The notes under the pieces were generated by a model. It saw only the letters and a list, made by a program, of their open reading frames with translations. It ran no database searches and had not been told where the DNA came from. Shown piece after piece: positions 34,095 through 41,785 of a stretch of DNA of 64,000 nucleotides (position 1 is its first letter; every line of letters starts with the position of its first letter). This DNA comes from Streptomyces maremycinicus (GTDB taxonomy: Bacteria; Actinomycetota; Actinomycetes; Streptomycetales; Streptomycetaceae): positions 372,001 to 436,000 of the forward strand of contig NZ_BBYG01000013.1 of NCBI RefSeq assembly GCF_001184025.1, read 5' to 3'. A program made the translations under genes and the position numbers.

Positions 34095-35057
34095 CTAGGA
34101 GTGGCCCAGTTCCGCCGCGTCCGTGTCCGTCGTCTCCGGGACGGAGCCCGAGTCCGCGGCAGGGCGGAGCGGGAAGGGGTCGACCCGGGTCTCGTCGATC
34201 ACCGGCGGAGCCGGCCGCGGGGGCGTCGGCATGACCGCCGCCTCCGAGTGGCCGCCGCAGCCGTACGCCAGGGAGACCACCCGGCCGTCGGCCGGGGAGA
34301 ACTCGTTGGCGCAGACGCCGAAGGCCTGGCCCAGGGAGCCGCCGATGGGAGTGAGGAAACCGCAGCTCACGCAGGACGCGGGGGCCGCCTGGGCCATCGG
34401 CGTCTTGGGGCCGAAGCCGTCCTCCCAGCGGTCGGCCGCGGTGTGCAGGCCGTAGCGGGACAGGACCCGGGCACGGCGCAGGCCCAGTTCCTCGGCGACC
34501 GCCGCGATGGTGCCCCGGCGCGGAGCCGCCGGGAGGGCGGCGGGCGGGGCCGGCGTCACCTCCGCGTCCTCCGCCTCCACCAGCTCGGCCATCTCCTCGG
34601 AGAGGGGCGAGTTCGGCGTCGGCTCGTCGGAGTCGAAGTAGCCCGGCTGGAGGCGCGGATCGTCCTCGCCGGTGTAGCCGGGCTCCAGACGCAGGTCCTC
34701 CGCGTCGGTGGGGAGCAGGTCGCCGGGGCCCATGTCGCCGGGGCGCAGGCGGTCGCTCCACGGAACCCACTCGGGGGCCAGGACCGCGTCCGGGCCGGGC
34801 AGCAGGACCACCTCGTCGAGCGTGACGATCTTGGCGCGCGAGGCCCGGGCGACCGTCGCCGCCCAGCGCCAGCCTCGGTAGCCCAGTTCCTTGCACTCGA
34901 AGTAGTGGGTGACCACCCGGTCGCCCTCGGAGACCAGCCCCGCGTGCTCACCGACCACGCCGGGGGCGGCCGCCTCCTCGGCTGCGGCGCGGGCGAGGTC
35001 GACGGCCTCGGCGCACAGGCGGTCGGGGGTGCGGCTTCGCGTGGTCGCTGCGCTCAC
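34095..35057 (-). CDS. DUF3027 protein with a zinc-ribbon-like C-terminus
   Basis: 320-residue actinobacterial protein of unknown function. N-terminal half: SEGDRVVTHYFECKELGYRGWRWAATVARA and LDEVVLLPGPDAVLAPEWVPWSDRLRPGDMGPGDLLP, the family signature. A Pro/Glu-rich linker follows. The C-terminal third has CVSCGF, then FGVCANEF and YGCGGHSE, a CxxC...C...CxxH set suited to one zinc ion. Start GTG at 35057 is preceded by GGAGAG. As I recall the homologue in mycobacteria (Rv0883c) is next to serC. Candidate nucleic-acid-binding or regulatory protein. Confidence 0.85.
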   Translation of the reverse strand: MSAATTRSRTPDRLCAEAVDLARAAAEEAAAPGVVGEHAGLVSEGDRVVTHYFECKELGYRGWRWAATVARASRAKIVTLDEVVLLPGPDAVLAPEWVPWSDRLRPGDMGPGDLLPTDAEDLRLEPGYTGEDDPRLQPGYFDSDEPTPNSPLSEEMAELVEAEDAEVTPAPPAALPAAPRRGTIAAVAEELGLRRARVLSRYGLHTAADRWEDGFGPKTPMAQAAPASCVSCGFLTPIGGSLGQAFGVCANEFSPADGRVVSLAYGCGGHSEAAVMPTPPRPAPPVIDETRVDPFPLRPAADSGSVPETTDTDAAELGHS

Positions 35058-35526
35058 AGGTATCGCTTCTCTCCTACGCCGTCTCTCGGTGCGCCGGCCT
35101 GAAGGCGGCGGGTGCGGACGGAGCGGCTGGAGGTACCTCCCAGGCCTTCAGGCACTGGGGGCGGGCCGCGTCGACGTCCGCGCCCGATCGCGCTCGGGCG
35201 CACCTGCTGTCATCCATTCTGCGGGATGGCCGGGAGGCGCGCGGCCGAGAACAATCGCCACGGCGCGCTACGCACGCTACCTGCTCGCGGACGCTCGGCC
35301 TACACCGACGGGACGTTTCCCGCTCACAGAAGCCGCCGAACCCGCGCCGAACCGCGGTCACGGACCCTCCCGAGCCGCCCGGCGCGGCGACGATCACACG
35401 CCCATACGCGCGGTAACCGCACTACGTACCGCTTTTCCGGGGCACTATGACGGGGTGGCAGCCGCGAGGACACCCCAGGGCGCCACCGGGATCGGTGCGA
35501 CGAAGGGGAACAAGGGGAGGAGCCGG
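35058..35526. other. 469-bp divergent promoter region
   Basis: Between the divergent DUF3027 and MFS genes. GC-rich with no ORF I can support. It includes a dyad around CTGAAGGC/GCCTTCAG (35099-35146) and the region GTACCGCTTTTCCGGGGCACTATGAC (35425-35450), which looks promoter-like for the MFS gene. I cannot fix a start site. Confidence 0.4.
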
Positions 35527-36888
35527 GTGAGCGGTTCGGGCCGGATGAGCGGGTCCGTCCGCGCGGTCGGCCGTGCCCTGCACTTCCCGTTCACCGGCAC
35601 CGCGCGCGGGATCCGCAAGGCCACCCACGCGCACGGCGCCGGCGAGTCCGGCCTCGGCAAGCTGATCGAGCTGCACGGGGTGAACGGCGCCGGCGACGTC
35701 ATGATCACCATCGCGCTCGCCTCGACCGTGTTCTTCTCGGTGCCCACCGACGAGGCCCGTGGGCGCGTCGCGCTGTACCTGGCCATCACCATGGCCCCCT
35801 TCACCGTCCTCGCCCCGGTGATCGGCCCGCTGCTCGACCGGCTCCCGCACGGACGGCGGGCCGCCATGGCCGGGGCCATGCTGGCCCGGGCGCTCCTCGC
35901 GCTGGTCCTGTCCGGTGCCGTCGCCACCGGCAGCATCGAGATGTATCCGGCCGCGCTCGGCGTGCTCGTCTCCTCCAAGGCGTACGGGGTGGTCAGAAGC
36001 GCCGTGGTGCCCCGGCTGCTGCCGCCCAGGTTCTCGCTGGTCAAGGCCAACTCGCGGGTCACCCTCGGCGGCCTGCTCGCGACCGGGATCGCCGCACCGG
36101 TCGGGGCGGGGCTCCAGGCGCTGGGGCCGCGCTATCCGCTCTACGGCGCCTTCGTGATCTTCGTGGCGGGCACGTTCCTGTCCTTCTCGCTGCCCCGCAA
36201 GGTCGACTCCGCCAAGGGTGAGGCCGTGGCGCTGCTGGCCGCCGACGAGCAGCACCTGCACGGGCCGCACCGGCAGCCGGTGAAGCGCCCGGGCCTGCGG
36301 ACCGTCGGCATCGCCGTCACCCACGCCCTCGGCGCCAACGCGGCCCTGCGCTGGCTGTCCGGCTTCCTGACCTTCTTCCTGGCGTTCCTGCTGCGCGAGC
36401 ACCCGCTGACCGGGCAGAGCGCCGCCGTGTCGCTGGGCATGGTGGCGGTGTCGGCGGGCGCGGGCAACGCGCTCGGTACGGCGGTGGGGGCGTGGCTGCG
36501 CTCCAGGGCCCCGGAGCTGATCATCGTGACGGTCGTGGCCGTCGTGCTGGGCGCGGCGATCACCGCCGCGGTGTTCTTCGGGGCGTTCCTCGTGGCGTGC
36601 ATGGCGGCGATCGCCGGGTTCTCGCAGGCCCTGGCAAAACTGTCGCTGGACGCGCTGATCCAGCGGGACGTGCCCGAGCTGGTGCGCACCTCGGCGTTCG
36701 CCCGCTCGGAGACGCTGCTCCAGGTGTGCTGGGTGTTCGGCGGCGCGGTCGGCATCGTGATGCCGCTGAACGGCACGCTGGGCCTGTCGGTGGCCGCCGC
36801 GGTGGTCGCGCTGGGCTGGCTCACCACGGTCCGCGGTCTGCTGTCCTCGGTGCGGCACGGGAGCGGCGCGAAGCCCCGCGTGGCGTAA
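35527..36888 (+). CDS. MFS transporter
   Basis: 453-residue major-facilitator membrane protein with about 11-12 helices. The body starts GESGLGKLIELHGVNGAGDVMITIALASTVFFSVP, and VSSKAYGVVRSAVVPRLLPPRFSLVKANSRVTLGG is characteristic of this actinobacterial group. Start GTG at 35527 has GGAGG 6 nt before it; an in-frame GTG at 35455 would add 24 residues. Substrate unknown. Followed after 74 bp by the DUF2771 lipoprotein on the same strand, a pairing I recall from mycobacteria too, which suggests a shared envelope function. Confidence 0.87.
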   Translation: MSGSGRMSGSVRAVGRALHFPFTGTARGIRKATHAHGAGESGLGKLIELHGVNGAGDVMITIALASTVFFSVPTDEARGRVALYLAITMAPFTVLAPVIGPLLDRLPHGRRAAMAGAMLARALLALVLSGAVATGSIEMYPAALGVLVSSKAYGVVRSAVVPRLLPPRFSLVKANSRVTLGGLLATGIAAPVGAGLQALGPRYPLYGAFVIFVAGTFLSFSLPRKVDSAKGEAVALLAADEQHLHGPHRQPVKRPGLRTVGIAVTHALGANAALRWLSGFLTFFLAFLLREHPLTGQSAAVSLGMVAVSAGAGNALGTAVGAWLRSRAPELIIVTVVAVVLGAAITAAVFFGAFLVACMAAIAGFSQALAKLSLDALIQRDVPELVRTSAFARSETLLQVCWVFGGAVGIVMPLNGTLGLSVAAAVVALGWLTTVRGLLSSVRHGSGAKPRVA

Positions 36889-36950
36889 CCGCGTGGCCCA
36901 ACCCACGGCCACGCCGCACCCCACGTAAAGGGACCGCCGGGCGTGCCCGA

Positions 36951-36962
36951 TAGCCTTCCGCC
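36951..36962 (+). promoter_or_regulatory. leaderless -10 of DUF2771 gene
   Basis: TAGCCT (36951-36956) ends 6 nt before ATG 36963; no ribosome site lies between. Confidence 0.45.
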
Positions 36963-37475
36963 ATGACCACGATGCCCCGCGGCGGAGCCGCTGATGTACC
37001 TGGCGTTGTGCGACGCCGCCGCGTCGTCGCCGCCGCCGGCGCCGTTTCCGCCGGACTGCTCGTCCTGTCGGCCTGCGACAAGCCGACACCGCTGTCCACG
37101 ATCACCGTCGGCCGCACCTCCGTCAGCTCCGAGGCCACCTGCGGCGGGGAGGGCGACACCCTCCAGGCCGCCGCGCTGACCAAGTGCCTCGCCGACAAGG
37201 ACATCAAGTCGATCACCGTCGACCCGGACGAGACCGTCCGCTTCGGCGTCGACCCCGACGTGGCCGACAAGCGCTGGACGATCCTGATGAACGGTCAGCC
37301 GCTCACCGAGGACAGCGACAAGACCTACCGCACGATCCCGGGCAGCGTGTTCTTCAACGCCCAGTACGGCGCCCAGGGCGATTCCACCCTCGTCTCCATC
37401 AAGGCCGGCGACGGGAAGAAGGACAGCCAGGCGGTGACCGGCCTGTGGTCGTTCAAGCTCAAGAAGGACGACTGA
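36963..37475 (+). CDS. DUF2771 lipoprotein
   Basis: 170-residue lipoprotein. The N-terminus has RRRR and a hydrophobic helix ending in the lipobox LSAC (lipid-modified Cys38). The mature part has two more cysteines (ATCGG, KCLADK) that could pair, and the sequence RWTILMNGQPLTEDSDKTYRTIPGSVFF typical of DUF2771. It is anchored at the outer face of the membrane. Function unknown. Its stop TGA overlaps the CTG that may start mqnB, so it likely shares a transcript with mqnB-mqnD. Confidence 0.85.
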   Translation: MTTMPRGGAADVPGVVRRRRVVAAAGAVSAGLLVLSACDKPTPLSTITVGRTSVSSEATCGGEGDTLQAAALTKCLADKDIKSITVDPDETVRFGVDPDVADKRWTILMNGQPLTEDSDKTYRTIPGSVFFNAQYGAQGDSTLVSIKAGDGKKDSQAVTGLWSFKLKKDD

Positions 37476-38191
37476 CGACGTCCGGCAACCATGTCCTCGT
37501 GGCCACCGCGGTCCCCGTTGAGCGGGACGCGGTGGCCGGGGCGCTGCCCGGGTCCGGCCACGAGGTGCGCCTGCCGGGTGTGACCCTGCACCGCGCGGGT
37601 GGGTGCGACCTCCTCGCCGCCGGGGTCGGCCCGGCCCTGGCCGCCGCCTCCGTCTCGGCGGCGCTCACGGCCGCCGCGCTGGGCGGCGAGCCCTACGGCC
37701 TCGTCGTCTCCACGGGCATCGCCGGCGGCTTCGCGCCCGACGCCCCCGTCGGCTCCCTGGTGCTCGCCGACGAGATCACCGCCGCCGACCTGGGCGCCGA
37801 GACCGCCGACGGCTTCCTGCCCGTCACCGAGCTGGGCTTCGGCACCGTCACCCACCGTCCGCCCGCGTCCCTCGTACGGGAGTCCGCGGCCGCCACCGGG
37901 GCCCTGACCGGCGTCGTCCTGACCGTCTCGACGGTCACCGGCAGCGCCGCCCGGGCCGCCGCCCTGCGCGCGCTGCACCCGCGCGCACTCGCCGAGGCGA
38001 TGGAGGGCTTCGGCGTCGCCGAGGCCGCCGCCACGCACGGCGTGCCCGTGCTGGAGATCCGCGCGGTCTCCAACCCCGTCGGCCCGCGCGACCGCGGCGC
38101 CTGGCGCATCGGCGCGGCGCTCGCCGCCCTGACCACGGGCTTCGGGAAGCTCACACCCGTCCTGGAGAGTTGGAACCCACATGACCGGTGA
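37472..38191 (+). CDS. mqnB: futalosine hydrolase
   Basis: Hydrolyses futalosine to dehypoxanthinyl futalosine and hypoxanthine in the futalosine route to menaquinone. The fold is a nucleoside phosphorylase type: STGIAGGFAPDAPVGSLVLADEITAADLG, then AEAMEGFGVAEAAATHGVPVLEIRAVSNPVGPRDR with the purine-binding Glu and Asp. The start is uncertain. No ATG/GTG gives the full first beta strand (HVLVATAVPVE); CTG 37472 (CTGA overlap with the previous stop) fits best, with GTG 37499 or upstream GTG 37445 as alternatives. It overlaps mqnD by 11 nt. In S. coelicolor the pair is, as I recall, SCO4327-SCO4326. Confidence 0.92.
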   Translation: MTTSGNHVLVATAVPVERDAVAGALPGSGHEVRLPGVTLHRAGGCDLLAAGVGPALAAASVSAALTAAALGGEPYGLVVSTGIAGGFAPDAPVGSLVLADEITAADLGAETADGFLPVTELGFGTVTHRPPASLVRESAAATGALTGVVLTVSTVTGSAARAAALRALHPRALAEAMEGFGVAEAAATHGVPVLEIRAVSNPVGPRDRGAWRIGAALAALTTGFGKLTPVLESWNPHDR

Positions 38192-39029
38192 CGATCTGAA
38201 GATCGCGTACTCGCCCTGCCCCAACGACACGTTCGTCTTCGACGCCCTCGCCCACGGCCGTGTGCCGGGCGCGCCCGGCCTCGACGTGACGTTCGCGGAC
38301 ATCGACCTCACCAACGGCATGGCCGAGCGCGGCGAGTTCGACGTGCTGAAGGTGTCGTACGCCGTGCTGCCGTACGTCCTCGACGAGTACGCGCTGCTGC
38401 CGTGCGGGGGCGCGCTGGGCCGGGGCTGCGGCCCGCTGGTGCTGACGCGGGAGGCCGGCCCCGGACTCGCCGGCCGCACGGTCGCCGTCCCCTCCGAGCG
38501 GTCGACGGCATACCTGCTGTTCCGGCTCTGGGCGGCGGAGACGGTCCCCGGGGGTGTCGGCGAGATCGTCGTCATGCCGTTCCACGAGATCATGCCGGCC
38601 GTGCGGGACGGGAAGGTCGACGCGGGGCTGGTGATCCACGAGGCCCGCTTCACCTACCGTGACTACGGGCTGCACAAGCTGGCGGACCTGGGAGAGCACT
38701 GGGAGTCCACGACCGGGCTGCCGATCCCGCTCGGCGCTATCATCGCCAAGCGCTCCCTGGGCGGGCCCGCCCTCACCCGGCTCGCCGACGCGATCCGCGC
38801 CTCGGTGCGCGCCGCCTGGGACGCCCCGGAGGTCTCCCGCCCGTACGTCATGGAACACGCCCAGGAAATGGACCCGTCCGTCGCCGATCAGCACATCGGT
38901 CTCTACGTCAACGAGTTCACGGCGGACCTGGGCGAGGACGGCTATGCGGCGGTCAGGGGATTGCTGACGCGTGCGGCGGCCGAGGGGCTGTTGCCGCCCC
39001 TCGGCCCGGATGCTCTCGATTTCCCGTAA
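38181..39029 (+). CDS. mqnD: 1,4-dihydroxy-6-naphthoate synthase
   Basis: 282-residue enzyme that converts cyclic dehypoxanthinyl futalosine to 1,4-dihydroxy-6-naphthoate in menaquinone synthesis. It has a periplasmic-binding-protein-like fold with the signature KIAYSPCPNDTFVFDALAHGRV at the N-terminus and FHEIMPAVRDGKVDAGLVIHEARFTY, carrying the catalytic His. Cytoplasmic. Start ATG 38181 lies inside the end of mqnB, so the two are translationally coupled. The coupling to mqnB makes both calls mutually supporting. Confidence 0.96.
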   Translation: MTGDDLKIAYSPCPNDTFVFDALAHGRVPGAPGLDVTFADIDLTNGMAERGEFDVLKVSYAVLPYVLDEYALLPCGGALGRGCGPLVLTREAGPGLAGRTVAVPSERSTAYLLFRLWAAETVPGGVGEIVVMPFHEIMPAVRDGKVDAGLVIHEARFTYRDYGLHKLADLGEHWESTTGLPIPLGAIIAKRSLGGPALTRLADAIRASVRAAWDAPEVSRPYVMEHAQEMDPSVADQHIGLYVNEFTADLGEDGYAAVRGLLTRAAAEGLLPPLGPDALDFP

Positions 39030-39040
39030 GGCTCCCGGCG

Positions 39041-39071
39041 GACCCGGATGTGCCGTCGGCCGGTCCGGGTC
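39041..39071. terminator. hairpin between mqnD and cold-shock gene
   Basis: GACCCGGA (39041-39048) pairs with TCCGGGTC (39064-39071) across 15 nt, in the gap between the two converging genes; it could serve both. Confidence 0.5.
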
Positions 39072-39453
39072 AGACGTCCAACTGGTCGGCGACCGCGCGC
39101 AGCAGACCGGCGATCTGCTTGCCGGAGGTCTTCTCCGGGTAACGGCCCTTCTCGAGCATCGGCGTGATGTTCTCGAGGAGGGTGGTCAAGTCCTGGACGA
39201 TGGAAGCCAGTTCGTCGGGCTTCTTGCGCTGTGCGGCGGCGACCGAGGGGGTCGGGTCGAGGACGACGACGGAGAGTGCCTGGTCACCGCGCTGTCCGGC
39301 GACGACACCGAACTCCACTCGCTGGCCCGGCTTGAGGGCCTCGACTCCGGCAGGCAGGACGGAGGAATGGACGAAGACGTCACCGCCGTCGTCACGGGAG
39401 AGAAAGCCGAAGCCCTTCTCGCTGTTGAACCATTTGACCTTGCCGGTAGGCAC
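39070..39453 (-). CDS. cold-shock protein with C-terminal helical extension
   Basis: 127-residue RNA-binding protein. Residues 1-67 are a full cold-shock domain (PTGKVKWFNSEKGFGFL with RNP1 and VFVHSS as RNP2). The remaining 60 residues (ELASIVQDLTTLLENITPMLEKGRYPEKTSGKQIAGLLRAVADQLDV) are helical and absent from ordinary CspA-size proteins (about 67 residues). The GTG start at 39453 has GAGG 6 nt upstream. It binds single-stranded RNA/DNA, and the tail may mediate oligomerisation or partner binding. Converges with mqnD. As I recall S. coelicolor SCO4325 has the same length. Confidence 0.93.
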   Translation of the reverse strand: MPTGKVKWFNSEKGFGFLSRDDGGDVFVHSSVLPAGVEALKPGQRVEFGVVAGQRGDQALSVVVLDPTPSVAAAQRKKPDELASIVQDLTTLLENITPMLEKGRYPEKTSGKQIAGLLRAVADQLDV

Positions 39454-39634
39454 GTCTGTCCTCGTCCTCGTACTCGTCGGAAAGCTGCTTCTCGACTCAG
39501 AAACAGCTCTGAACGGCTCTGGATAGCACTCGGGCGGGTCGTCCACGACCCGCCGGTACCAAGGCTAATGGTCTTCGGGCCGGTGACAAGACGTCCCCCG
39601 GTTGTTCCTTCGCGCAGGGAACTACCCTGGTCCG

Positions 39635-39886
39635 GTGCGTGACAAAACCCAAACGAATTCCGCCGCCCCCGGTGACCGACTGATCCGTGCCGGTGCCATC
39701 GTGTTCTTCGTCGGCGCGGTGGCCACACTGGTCACTGTCGCCCCGCTCCTCCTCGATACGACGCCTTTTCCGACGTACATGTTCGGCTTGAGCATGCTCA
39801 TGGGCGTCGGATTCCTCGTCGCGGGCGCAGGTGTCCTGCGATCGGTCGCCGCGGGGCGGCGTCAGGCGCGGGGCGCCGTGCGCTGA
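39635..39886 (+). CDS. small two-helix membrane protein
   Basis: 83-residue hypothetical membrane protein with two hydrophobic segments (IRAGAIVFFVGAVATLVTVAPLLL and YMFGLSMLMGVGFLVAGAGVL) and a basic C-terminal tail (AAGRRQARGAVR). GTG 39635 has TACCCT at 39623-39628 and no ribosome site, so it is probably leaderless. Its last 25 bp overlap the end of the HAD gene on the other strand. Function unknown; divergent from the cold-shock gene. Confidence 0.72.
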   Translation: MRDKTQTNSAAPGDRLIRAGAIVFFVGAVATLVTVAPLLLDTTPFPTYMFGLSMLMGVGFLVAGAGVLRSVAAGRRQARGAVR

Positions 39887-40500
39887 TTTCCGAGGTGCCC
39901 GGCGAGCCAGGCCGGGAATTCGGTGAGGTCGGCGAGCACGACATCCGCACCGGCCGTCCGCAGTTCCTCCGCGCCGATCGGCCCGGTCGGCACGGTCACC
40001 GACAGCGCCCCGGCGGCGCGCGCCCCGCGCACGTCGCCCACGTGGTCGCCGACGTAGACGCTCGCGCCGTGCTCGCGCAGGGCCTGCGCCTTCTGCTCCG
40101 CCCACAGGTCGCCTATGACCGCGTCGGGGCCGAGGCGCAGATGCTCCACCTGGAGCTTGGCGTTCGGCTGGTGCTTGGCGGTGACGATGATCGCGCGCCC
40201 GCCGGCCGACCGCACCGCCGCGATCGACTCGCGGGCGCCGGGCAGCGCGGTCGCGCCCGTGACGCCGTGCTCGGGGTACAGCGAGCGGTAGAGGTCGGCG
40301 ACGGCCGCGACCCGCTCCGCCGGGTACCAGTGGGCCAGCTCGGTCTCGGGCGGCGGACCGAGCCGGGTGACCACCAGATCGGCGTCGATGTACGTCCCGG
40401 TCCGTTCGGCGAGCGCCACATAGGTGGCGCGGATGCCGGGCCGGGAGTCGATGAGGGTCATGTCGAGGTCGAAGCCGACGGTGAGCACGGGTGACGTCAT
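39862..40500 (-). CDS. HAD-superfamily phosphatase (phosphoglycolate-phosphatase-like)
   Basis: 212-residue HAD subfamily IA hydrolase. Motif I is GFDLDMTLIDS (Asp11, Asp13), motif II is IIVTAKH, the motif III lysine lies near PNAKLQVEHL, and motif IV is VYVGDHVGDVRGARAAG. Likely removes phosphate from a small metabolite; the substrate cannot be told. Start at ATG 40500; an ATG three codons upstream is possible. CAGAAT sits 7 nt before 40500, so it too may be leaderless. It overlaps the converging small membrane protein gene by 25 bp. Confidence 0.87.
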   Translation of the reverse strand: MTSPVLTVGFDLDMTLIDSRPGIRATYVALAERTGTYIDADLVVTRLGPPPETELAHWYPAERVAAVADLYRSLYPEHGVTGATALPGARESIAAVRSAGGRAIIVTAKHQPNAKLQVEHLRLGPDAVIGDLWAEQKAQALREHGASVYVGDHVGDVRGARAAGALSVTVPTGPIGAEELRTAGADVVLADLTEFPAWLAGHLGNQRTAPRA

Positions 40501-40532
40501 ACGGCCCATTCTGCCTGGCCGGTACATCCTTC

Positions 40533-41543
40533 CTACCTCGGCTTCTGTGACCGCCAGACCAGGAAGAGCGCCGAGGCCACGGCCGCTCCGCGGATCACCC
40601 ACGGCCAGGTCTGGGCTACGGCGTCGTTCATGTGCCCGTCCGCGATCGGGTCGCCCCAGCGCCCCTCGGACCGCCCCCACAGCCAGACGATCCCGGCCCC
40701 GAGGGCGAGCCCAGGCAGCCCCATGACGGCGAACTTCGTCTCCCGTTCGGTCAGCCGGCGCGAGGCGTAGGCGATGAGCCATCCCAGGATCAGCGCGAAC
40801 CAGTTCCCGAGCGCCGCGCCGACGACGAGACAGGCGGCGGCGATCAGCAGCAGGGGGTTGCTCCAGCGGACCCGCTCCCCGGCGGGCGAACGCCGCAGCA
40901 GGCGCAACCGAAGCCGGCGGCCACCCCCCTCGTCCGCCTCCTCCCCCGCCTTCTCCTCTTCCTCGTCCCCGTCCCCGTTGTCGTCCTCGAGTTTCCTGGG
41001 CTTCGGGGGCTTGAGGAGATCCGGGATCTCCACTCCGCCGACGAACCCCGGCACGTCCTCGCCGATGCCCAACGGGGTCGGCTCGTTCAGCCACCAGTCG
41101 GGCGTCTCCCGGCTGTCGCCCAGCTCGTGGGCGGGGGCGCGGTGCGGCGGTGACGCCACGTCGGAGGGGGCGGCGGGGGGCGGTGGCGCGCCGGTCCGGG
41201 GCCGCGGTACGACCCGCCGGATCCCCTTCGGCCGCTCCGGCTCCTCCTCACGGTCGCGCTGCGCGGGCACGGCGGGCGCCGGCGCCGACGGCCGTGGCTG
41301 CGGCGCGTCGCCGCCGCGACCCGCCGCGGCCGCGACGATGTCGTCGGGGCTGCCGAGGCGTTCGATGATGCGGCGGACGGCGGCGGGCGAGTCCACGACC
41401 GCCTTCGCCCGGCGCCGGTCGATCTCGTTGCGCAGCTCGGAGACGAGCCGCATCCGCGTGGCCGACGACAACTGCCGCTGCTGCGCGATGTCCCCGACCC
41501 GGCTCAGATACTCGTAGACGACTTGGTCGCTCTCGATCCCCAC
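40533..41543 (-). CDS. conserved membrane protein, HAAS-like N-terminus
   Basis: 336-residue protein. N-terminal helical domain (VVYEYLSRVGDIAQQRQLSSATRMRLVSELRNEIDRRRA ... RIIERLGSPDDIVA) resembles HAAS/DUF1700-type domains. A Pro/Ala/Glu/Asp-rich central stretch follows, then three membrane helices (NPLLLIAAACLVVGAALGNWFALILG, KFAVMGLPGLALGAGIVWLW, WPWVIRGAAVASALFLVW). Start GTG 41543 has TAGCTT 6 nt upstream and no ribosome site. Possibly a membrane-linked signalling protein; function unknown. The HAD gene follows 32 nt downstream. Confidence 0.72.
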   Translation of the reverse strand: MGIESDQVVYEYLSRVGDIAQQRQLSSATRMRLVSELRNEIDRRRAKAVVDSPAAVRRIIERLGSPDDIVAAAAGRGGDAPQPRPSAPAPAVPAQRDREEEPERPKGIRRVVPRPRTGAPPPPAAPSDVASPPHRAPAHELGDSRETPDWWLNEPTPLGIGEDVPGFVGGVEIPDLLKPPKPRKLEDDNGDGDEEEEKAGEEADEGGGRRLRLRLLRRSPAGERVRWSNPLLLIAAACLVVGAALGNWFALILGWLIAYASRRLTERETKFAVMGLPGLALGAGIVWLWGRSEGRWGDPIADGHMNDAVAQTWPWVIRGAAVASALFLVWRSQKPR

Positions 41544-41549
41544 GAGAAG

Positions 41550-41555
41550 AAGCTA
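41550..41555 (-). promoter_or_regulatory. leaderless -10 of the HAAS-like gene
   Basis: TAGCTT on the minus strand ends 6 nt before GTG 41543. Confidence 0.45.
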
Positions 41556-41693
41556 CCGCTTCCCCTCCCTCACCCCGGTCCACGCCATCCGGACCGTCCG
41601 GTGTCCGGCGACCGGGCGACGACCCCCGCGATCCGGCCCCTCCGGCGATCCCGGCCGAGCGGCCGGACGGGCGCCGGTCCGCGCCGTCCGGCC

Positions 41694-41762
41694 CGTCCGG
41701 CGATCGAGGACGAGGCCCGTTCGGGGCCGAAGCGGGGGTCCGGGGGCGCAGCCCCCGTGGGA
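41694..41762. repeat. Streptomyces interspersed repeat with terminator-like hairpin
   Basis: The segment from GTCCGGCGATCGAGGACGAG through CGGGGGTCCGGGGGCGCAGC to CCCCGTGGG matches a sequence found at many sites in Streptomyces genomes (recalled). It has hairpins GGCCC/GGGCC and GGGGGC-GCA-GCCCCC (41742-41756). A 15-bp piece of the same element (GTCCGGCGATCGAGG) also occurs at 14101-14115. It lies in the divergent gap before the Helicase_C_3 gene. Confidence 0.7.
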
Positions 41763-41772
41763 CGCCAACCGC

Positions 41773-41785
41773 TACCGTGGGCAAG
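41773..41785 (+). promoter_or_regulatory. leaderless -10 of the Helicase_C_3 gene
   Basis: TACCGT (41773-41778) is 7 nt before ATG 41786; no ribosome site. Confidence 0.45.

Noticed and set aside
30695..34234. Plus-strand open frame of over 1100 codons
   Set aside because: It is antisense to the sacsin-like gene, which has clear ATP motifs; the plus-strand translation is Gln/Gly/Arg-rich with no domain.
35455..35457. GTG as start of the MFS gene
   Set aside because: It lacks a ribosome site; GTG 35527 has GGAGG at 6 nt. Kept as an alternative only.
37491..37493. ATG as mqnB start
   Set aside because: It is out of frame with mqnB; the frame is set by the conserved HVLVATAVPVE strand.
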